Part shown: positions 58,260 through 64,000 of the stretch, one piece after another | Layout of the letters: each line of letters opens with the position of its first letter | Numbering within the stretch: the first letter of the stretch is position 1 | Assembly (NCBI RefSeq): GCF_900103915.1 | Contig: NZ_FNIG01000003.1 | Location: forward strand, 124,001-188,000 | DNA length: 64,000 bases | Source: Tenuibacillus multivorans | GTDB lineage: Bacteria > Bacillota > Bacilli > Bacillales > Alkalibacillaceae | Reading direction: 5' to 3' | Made by a program: the position numbers and the translations under genes | Notes under the pieces: generated by a model | The model's database searches: none | What the model saw: the letters and a program-made list of their open reading frames with translations, nothing else | Told to the model about the DNA's origin: nothing

Positions 58260-58772
58260 TTAATATTCCATTAACGTTAAGACATCATATCCTTTTAATT
58301 TATCTCGACCGTTTAAATAAGACAACTCAATTAAAAAGGCACAACCGGCTACTTCGCCTCCGAGTTGTTCAACTAAATCAACGGAAGCTTCAACCGTTCC
58401 ACCTGTAGCTAATAGGTCATCGATAATTAAAACACGCTGTCCCGGTTTAATCGCATCTTTGTGTATGGTAAGAACATTCTCACCGTATTCTAAACCGTAA
58501 TCAACTTTTATTACTTCACGCGGAAGCTTACCTTCCTTACGCACTGGAGCAAACCCAATTCCTAAGGCATAAGAAACCGGACAACCGACGATAAATCCTC
58601 GTGCCTCTGGTCCAACAACGATATCAACATCTTTTTTCTTAGCGTATTCTACAATATCATCTACAGCTGATTTAAAAGCTTTACCATTATCCATTAACGT
58701 TGTAATATCTTTAAATTTAATACCTTCTTTAGGCCAATCATCAACAATGGTAATGTACTGTTTATAATCCAT
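58260..58772 (-). CDS. apt: Adenine phosphoribosyltransferase
   Basis: A 170-residue purine salvage enzyme making AMP from adenine and [14 protein letters not shown] (about 62-71) and the PRPP loop [16 protein letters not shown] (about 118-133) are diagnostic. The ATG at 58772 follows AAGGAG by nine bases and overlaps the recJ 3' end by 11 bases, so the two are coupled. In Bacillus the order recJ-apt-relA is the same. Confidence 0.97.
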   Translation of the reverse strand: MDYKQYITIVDDWPKEGIKFKDITTLMDNGKAFKSAVDDIVEYAKKKDVDIVVGPEARGFIVGCPVSYALGIGFAPVRKEGKLPREVIKVDYGLEYGENVLTIHKDAIKPGQRVLIIDDLLATGGTVEASVDLVEQLGGEVAGCAFLIELSYLNGRDKLKGYDVLTLMEY

Positions 58773-61080
58773 GTACAATTTCTCCTTCCTTCATATGAGG
58801 CTCCAATTGAGCAAACATCCAATCCTTAAGTTCTTTTGTTGTTGAATAATACAAAGTTTCTTCGACCTTAATTTGCTGTAATTTTTCTTGATAGCTTGTC
58901 GAATTTTTGAGTGGTTGTTGATTGACGTCGGTTTTTAAAACTATGTCACCATTCTCCATTGTAACAAAATTCAGCTCAAAAAACACTTGAAGCATAAAAT
59001 CTAACTGCTCTAACGTCCAACCTTTAGCTTTAGCTAACTGACCTTTTTGTGCTTCCTTAATAGTTTTATGCTGTGTCAGTGTAACGTAAAGACGTTTAAA
59101 CTGGTCACGGTTACAATGATTACTAAAAAATTCCTGATTATGGTTTTCAAAACAAGCGTAAATGGAATGATATGGCGTCATGGATAATACCTCTTGGATC
59201 GATTCTAGTTGATGAGGTAAATCAATAAACATGATTTTTTTAACGTCTTTTAATTGTTCATTTAACTGGAGTTTACCCTTATTATAATCAACCAATGGAT
59301 AATCTAAAAATGATGATTGACCTGTAAACGTAACCGCCACAACTCCTTCATTTGGAACGGCATCCAACTGTTTTTGACCACGAAAATCAAACAACTGAGT
59401 TTCTAAACAGCGCAAATCTTTTATTTTCATTTGCAGCTTACGATGCCCGTTCCATTCGTTTACTTCGATTTCACCGACAACATCAATGTGACAACCGGGA
59501 GTTAACTGATCGGCAACATGTCCGAGCTGAAAGCCAACCATCTCAATTCGTTCATCATCACTAAGCGCTGTAATTTTAACATGGTTTTTATTCGCACCGA
59601 TTTTACGAGCCTCACGTAAGGTCAAATGACTCATTTGGAAATACGGTTTAGCATTACCCATTCCATATGGGGCTAAATATTGTAACTGTTTAGGGAATTC
59701 AATATCAATCTCATCCCAATTAATCTCATCTTCTATTTCCAACGTTTGTTGAAAATCATCTTCATCTAAACGTTCATCTGCCTGTTCATTTAAGGCACGT
59801 CTTAAGTCATCAATATGATCAACTGCAACCGTCATCCCTGCGGCTTGGGCATGGCCGCCAAACTGTAAAAATAGATGGCGCAATTCCATACCATTTTTAA
59901 ACATATCATAGGATGGAATACTGCGAGCACTACCCTTCGCTTCGTTTGTTTCCGAATCTATTCCTAACACAATCGCTGGGCGGAAGTATTGATTGACAAT
60001 ACGTGAAGCGACAATACCTAATACGCCCGGATTCCATCCTTCTTTTGCTAATAATATGACCTTATCATCTTTATGCTTCGCTTCAATCTCATCTATCGCT
60101 TCATCAACAATTGAAGCAACGATTTGTTGTCGTTCTTTATTTATATGTTCAATTTCTTCAGCCATATCCACAGCGATTAACTCGTCGTCTTCTAGTAATA
60201 GATCAACCGCTAGTGAAGCATCCTGTAATCTTCCGACCGCATTCAAGCGAGGGCCTATGATAAATCCGATTGATTCTTCAGTTAAATTGTCGTCTATTTT
60301 ACCAAACTTTTTAAGCGCAACTAAACCGGGATCCGTTGTATGTTTTAAAACTTCAAGGCCTTTTTTTACTATGATTCGGTTCTCGTTTTTTAATGGGACT
60401 AAATCCGCCACAGTGCCAATCGCTGCTAATGCTAATAAATCTTTTGGTAGCTCGCCTAATAACGCATGAGCTAACTTAAAGGCAACCCCAACGCCTGCAA
60501 GACTATCAAATGGATAGGTCTCCGCAAGTCTAGGATGAATGATCGCATAAGCATCAGGCATTTCATCCTGTTCCTCATGGTGATCCGTAATAATTAAATC
60601 CATTCCAAGCTGCTTAGCTATCCTGGCTTCATTAGGGGCAGCAATCCCGGTATCAACGGTCAAAATTAAATCTACACCAGCTTGACTAGCCTCTCTAAAA
60701 GCTTGTTCATTAGGGCCATATCCTTCCGTAAACCGGTTCGGAATATAATAGTTCACATGAGCCCCTAAATCCCGTAATGTTTTGATCATAACTGCGGTTG
60801 ATGTTACCCCATCAGCATCATAATCACCGAAAATAAGGATCTGTTCATCGTTTTGAATAGCACGCTGTACCCTATCAACAGCCTTTTCCATATCAGGAAA
60901 CAAAAAAGGATCGTGCAAATCATTTATATCAGCCTGTAAAAACTGATTAGCATCCTCTGATGTATGTATACCTCGTTTGACTAACATTCGTTTAATCACA
61001 CTTGAACTTGAAAAAGGTAAATCAATATCGGGTGTTTCTTCAACTTTATGTATGTTCCAATTCATTCTACTCTCTAGCAT
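58762..61080 (-). CDS. recJ: Single-stranded-DNA-specific exonuclease RecJ
   Basis: A 772-residue 5'-3' exonuclease of the DHH family. Metal-site [11 protein letters not shown] (D86, D88, D90), TDHHEEQ (about 160), DHHA1 region GGHAQAAGM (about 400) and an OB fold are visible, followed by a Firmicute-type C-terminal domain. The ATG lies four bases after AGGGGTGA. It acts in mismatch and recombination repair. Confidence 0.97.
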   Translation of the reverse strand: MLESRMNWNIHKVEETPDIDLPFSSSSVIKRMLVKRGIHTSEDANQFLQADINDLHDPFLFPDMEKAVDRVQRAIQNDEQILIFGDYDADGVTSTAVMIKTLRDLGAHVNYYIPNRFTEGYGPNEQAFREASQAGVDLILTVDTGIAAPNEARIAKQLGMDLIITDHHEEQDEMPDAYAIIHPRLAETYPFDSLAGVGVAFKLAHALLGELPKDLLALAAIGTVADLVPLKNENRIIVKKGLEVLKHTTDPGLVALKKFGKIDDNLTEESIGFIIGPRLNAVGRLQDASLAVDLLLEDDELIAVDMAEEIEHINKERQQIVASIVDEAIDEIEAKHKDDKVILLAKEGWNPGVLGIVASRIVNQYFRPAIVLGIDSETNEAKGSARSIPSYDMFKNGMELRHLFLQFGGHAQAAGMTVAVDHIDDLRRALNEQADERLDEDDFQQTLEIEDEINWDEIDIEFPKQLQYLAPYGMGNAKPYFQMSHLTLREARKIGANKNHVKITALSDDERIEMVGFQLGHVADQLTPGCHIDVVGEIEVNEWNGHRKLQMKIKDLRCLETQLFDFRGQKQLDAVPNEGVVAVTFTGQSSFLDYPLVDYNKGKLQLNEQLKDVKKIMFIDLPHQLESIQEVLSMTPYHSIYACFENHNQEFFSNHCNRDQFKRLYVTLTQHKTIKEAQKGQLAKAKGWTLEQLDFMLQVFFELNFVTMENGDIVLKTDVNQQPLKNSTSYQEKLQQIKVEETLYYSTTKELKDWMFAQLEPHMKEGEIVHGL

Positions 61081-61145
61081 AAATTCACCCCTAACCTAAC
61101 TCATTATACTAGAGCTTATTAGGGGTATCAATGAGGTAGTGTTGA

Positions 61146-61466
61146 TTAAGATCCATTTAAATCGTTAGAATGAGGCTCATCTGTGTCGTCGTCTGGTAAA
61201 TGGTACGAATCAGGTCCTTCATTAATCTGTCTCTTCTCTTCTTTTAGTGACTTAACCTGACGTTGGAGTTGATAGATCTTTGAAAAACTAAAGCCCACGA
61301 TTAAGAGTGCGCCCATTAAGACAGATATTAAGATAACAAGAATCAGTGGTACATCTGTTGTTATGAATAAGAAGTCCACTTCAACTGCCTCAACATTAAT
61401 GACAGCGAAAATAGCTATTAAGACCGCAAAGATGATAGAAATAATAATCCATGATTGCTGTTTCAT
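61146..61466 (-). CDS. yrvD: LapA/DUF1049-domain membrane protein YrvD
   Basis: A 106-residue protein with two membrane segments (about 6-28 and 39-61), the NVEAVEVDFLF motif between them, and a charged cytoplasmic coiled-coil tail. LapA family; its function in Gram-positives is unknown. The ATG at 61466 is eight bases after GAGGAG. It lies between secDF and recJ as in Bacillus. Confidence 0.88.
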   Translation of the reverse strand: MKQQSWIIISIIFAVLIAIFAVINVEAVEVDFLFITTDVPLILVILISVLMGALLIVGFSFSKIYQLQRQVKSLKEEKRQINEGPDSYHLPDDDTDEPHSNDLNGS

Positions 61467-61549
61467 TGACTCAGCTCCTCTCAATACCTAGTAAATTTAT
61501 TATGTCTTTATTAATTAAAGCGAATTCAAGATAATTAGAAAAACAAAAA

Positions 61550-61576
61550 CAGACTTAACCAAAATGGCTAAGTCTG
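61550..61576 (-). terminator. Terminator after secDF
   Basis: CAGACTTA/TAAGTCTG arms (61550-61557, 61569-61576) with inner CCA/TGG pairing, then a T-rich tail on the minus strand. Confidence 0.78.
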
Positions 61577-61583
61577 CCTGTAT

Positions 61584-63860
61584 TTATACTTGTGGTCCGT
61601 CAGTTTTTTGTTTCTTTCTAAAGTCAACTGGTTTATTGTCAATGTTTTTACCTCTCCATACTAACCATAGTTGTGCGGCTAAGAATAGAGAAGAATAAGT
61701 ACCCGCGGTTAACCCAACAATTAATGCGAATGAAAAGTAGGTAATCGCTTGAGCACCAAAGATAAATAACATCAAGGCAGCAAACACAACAGTAATAACT
61801 GTATTGAAACTCCGGGCCAGTGTCTGCATTAAACTTTTATTCACGACATGACCAAGTTGCTTAAAGGTTTTGACACGTTTTTCCATCCGGAGATTTTCCC
61901 TAATCCGGTCAAAGGTGACAATCGTGTCATTAATCGAATAACCGACAATGGTTAAGATAGCAGCTATAATAATGACACTAAACTCAAATTGGAACACACT
62001 AAATAATGCGAGTATAAAGAATGCATCATGTAATAGTGCAATGATCGCCGTGATCGCAAAGAATAGTTCAAATCGGAATGCGACATATATAATGATACCA
62101 ATTGATGCATATATGACAGCCTTTACGGCATTCATCGCCAGCTCGCGACCAACCTTTGGCGTGACCGTACTCACATTTGGCGCATTACCATATTGCTCAC
62201 TAAAGTGTGAGTTGACCTCCGCTATTTGATCTTTACTTAAGACTGTGTCAAAGCGTGCCATTCCAATGTCCTGATCTTCACCAGCAATCACGACTTGTTT
62301 TGGTTCTATACCTAACTCGCCGAATTGTTCTTCAACCATTTCAGTTGTTAGTGGCTGATCGCCTAATACTTCGACACGTGTCCCGGCAACAAAATCAATG
62401 CCTAAATTTAGACCTCTAAAGGTTAAGAAGATGACACCTATTAAAACTAACCCAATGGAAATCATGAAAAATTTCTTACGATGCTTCACAAAATTAAATG
62501 TTTTTCCAAATACATGCGGTTTAACCTCTTCACCTTTTGTAATATCTTTAATCTCTTTTGGATTAACACCAAACCATTTCGGTCTTTTATTTAGGAATTT
62601 ACTATTGACCCAAAGACCAAGTAACAAACGCGTTAAGTAAACAGCGGTAATAAAGCTTAACACAATACTAATAATTAACATCGTCGCAAAACCTTTAACC
62701 GAGCTTGTACCAAAAATAAATAGTACGATTGCCGCTAATATCGTTGTAATGTTAGCATCCAGTATTGTTGCAAGTGAACGTTTATTACCAGCTTTAAAGG
62801 CAGATAATGTCGTTTTACCAGCTTTTAGTTCTTCTTTAATGCGTTCGTACGTAATAATATTGGCATCAACAGCCATACCGACACCGAGTACAAGTGCAGC
62901 AATACCTGGTAATGTTAGAACACCATTTATTAAGTTAAACACCGCTAGGATTAAGAAGATGTAAACACTTAATGTAATCGAAGCAATAACACCTAGAAAA
63001 CGATAATAAACAATCATATATAGGAAGATTAAAATAACCCCAATTATACTCGCAAATACCGTTTTATCTAACGCCTGTTCACCAAATTGTGCCCCAACTG
63101 AAAATGAGTAAATTTCATTTAAATCTGCTGGTAGAGAACCTGCATTAAGTAAATCAGCTAACTGTTTGGCTTCTTCAATAGATGCCATATTAGTAATCTG
63201 TATATTATTACTGGCAATTGGTCCATTACTAAATGTTGGGGCAGAAATGATTTTCTGTTGCTCCTCAGGCTTTTGCATTTCTGCTTCAAAAGAATCGCCT
63301 TCCTCATAGTCCATCCAAATAACGAGTTGACCACTAGTACCAAAATTGTCAACAATAGCCCTCGAAACGGCTCCAAAATTTTCATAATCACTATTTTCAA
63401 AGTTTCTGTTGACTTCCAAATTTACAACAGGTTTATTCGTTGGACCAAAATCCTGTTGTGCACTTCCTGGAACGATTTCCGATCCATCAAAATATAATTT
63501 ATCATTAACATCACGGAACGAAAGCTGAGCTGTTGTCGAGAGTATTTCTCTCGCTTCGTTCTGGTTCTCGACACCAGCTAACTGGACGCGTATCCGGTTA
63601 TCTCCTTCGATATCAATTTGAGGTTCATTAACCCCTAAAATATCGACACGTTCATATAAACTAGATACCACCGCATCTAACAGTGTATCGTTAACTTCTC
63701 CATCACCTTGTGGTTCTACTTCATATAGTAATTCAAAACCGCCTTGGAGATCTAAACCAAGTGGTATTCCTTTTGCAACTGAATTTGTTGTTGAGCCTAT
63801 TAGACCCCCCAATATAATTACAATTAGAAAAAAGGCGACTATTCTGCCCTTTCTGCCCAT
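61584..63860 (-). CDS. secDF: SecDF protein translocase subunit (fused)
   Basis: A 758-residue fusion of SecD (about 1-430) and SecF (about 440-758), with 12 membrane segments and two large external loops, using proton-motive force to pull exported proteins through SecYEG. Motifs: LDLQGGFELLYEV (D1), GVGMAVDANIITYERIKEE (D4) and GYSINDTIVTFDRIRENL (F4). The ATG at 63860 is eight bases after AGGGGG. Fused SecDF is normal for Bacillus. Confidence 0.97.
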   Translation of the reverse strand: MGRKGRIVAFFLIVIILGGLIGSTTNSVAKGIPLGLDLQGGFELLYEVEPQGDGEVNDTLLDAVVSSLYERVDILGVNEPQIDIEGDNRIRVQLAGVENQNEAREILSTTAQLSFRDVNDKLYFDGSEIVPGSAQQDFGPTNKPVVNLEVNRNFENSDYENFGAVSRAIVDNFGTSGQLVIWMDYEEGDSFEAEMQKPEEQQKIISAPTFSNGPIASNNIQITNMASIEEAKQLADLLNAGSLPADLNEIYSFSVGAQFGEQALDKTVFASIIGVILIFLYMIVYYRFLGVIASITLSVYIFLILAVFNLINGVLTLPGIAALVLGVGMAVDANIITYERIKEELKAGKTTLSAFKAGNKRSLATILDANITTILAAIVLFIFGTSSVKGFATMLIISIVLSFITAVYLTRLLLGLWVNSKFLNKRPKWFGVNPKEIKDITKGEEVKPHVFGKTFNFVKHRKKFFMISIGLVLIGVIFLTFRGLNLGIDFVAGTRVEVLGDQPLTTEMVEEQFGELGIEPKQVVIAGEDQDIGMARFDTVLSKDQIAEVNSHFSEQYGNAPNVSTVTPKVGRELAMNAVKAVIYASIGIIIYVAFRFELFFAITAIIALLHDAFFILALFSVFQFEFSVIIIAAILTIVGYSINDTIVTFDRIRENLRMEKRVKTFKQLGHVVNKSLMQTLARSFNTVITVVFAALMLFIFGAQAITYFSFALIVGLTAGTYSSLFLAAQLWLVWRGKNIDNKPVDFRKKQKTDGPQV

Positions 63861-63897
63861 ATGTACTGCCCCCTTAAAAACCTTCCTGGTCACGACT

Positions 63898-64000
63898 TTA
63901 TTGTTTTTCAGAACTTGTTAAGGCTTCAATTTGAGCCATTAAATCGGTGTGTTGCTGACTTTGTACAGTTAAATAGCTCATATAGATATTTCCACTTAAA
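63898..64000 (-). CDS. C-terminal fragment, possible ComN-type post-transcriptional regulator
   Basis: The last 33 codons of a minus-strand gene that begins beyond the window; it ends IEALTSSEKQ and includes YMSYLTVQSQ. It lies 37 bases upstream of secDF. Genes for the small ComN-type regulator occur in this position in Bacillus relatives, and the YMSYLT-like stretch fits what I recall of that family, but the fragment is too short to be sure. Confidence 0.45.
   Translation of the reverse strand, partial: LSGNIYMSYLTVQSQQHTDLMAQIEALTSSEKQ

Noticed and set aside
59993-60469. 158-codon plus-strand open frame
   Set aside because: Antisense shadow of recJ with Ser/Thr/Ile-rich low-complexity translation and no initiation site.

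Overview
This window is a core-chromosome segment of a low-GC, endospore-forming Bacillaceae member. The sporulation genes gpr, spoIIP, sigK, sda and an rsfA-type regulator are present. Gene order follows the classic Bacillus yqeW-to-yqeG and mltG-to-secDF blocks. The acidic linkers and the Mrp Na+/H+ antiporter operon suggest a halotolerant or alkaliphilic relative such as the Oceanobacillus/Virgibacillus group; that placement is inference. No prophage, CRISPR array, tRNA or rRNA gene was seen.

Layout. 1-645 is the tail of a Na/Pi cotransporter. 773-9457 (minus) holds deoC, mtaB, rsmE, prmA, dnaJ, dnaK, grpE and hrcA, headed by a SigA promoter and a perfect CIRCE operator. 9534-16820 (minus) holds hemW, lepA, yqxA, spoIIP, gpr and holA, with rpsT and the tiny yqzM on the plus strand. 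17353-20773 (minus) is comEC-comEB-comEA, with comER divergent. 21751-22135 is a GC-rich, non-coding, repeat-like insertion. 22150-27163 (minus) is yqeM, rsfS, yqeK, nadD, yhbY, aroE, yqeH, yqeG. A cluster of DnaA boxes separates yqeG from sda.

27820-33085 (plus) is an Mrp antiporter operon in the order A-C-D-E-F-G, with no mrpB. It is followed by an uninterrupted sigK and a small membrane protein. 34300-38844 (minus) holds mtnN, a yrrS-like gene, greA, udk, trmR and mltG. 39167-43117 is yrzB, ruvX, reoM and alaS under an alanine (GCU) T-box. 43204-50914 contains a 32-residue Arg/Lys-rich ORF, a zinc ribbon, recD2, a TPR protein, mnmA, its partner cysteine desulfurase, cymR and rarA. 51078-51707 is an RsfA-family regulator. 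51768-51956 is the 6S-1 RNA. aspS and hisS follow under an aspartate (GAC) T-box. The window ends with dtd, rel, apt, recJ, yrvD, secDF and the tail of one more gene.

Most of the window is housekeeping: protein folding, tRNA modification and charging, ribosome assembly, DNA uptake and repair, and protein export. The points most worth checking are the missing mrpB, the GC-rich repeat, the structured holA/yqzM divergent region, the basic micro-ORF, the odd sda leader and the DnaA-box cluster. I did not find a convincing wholly new multi-gene system.
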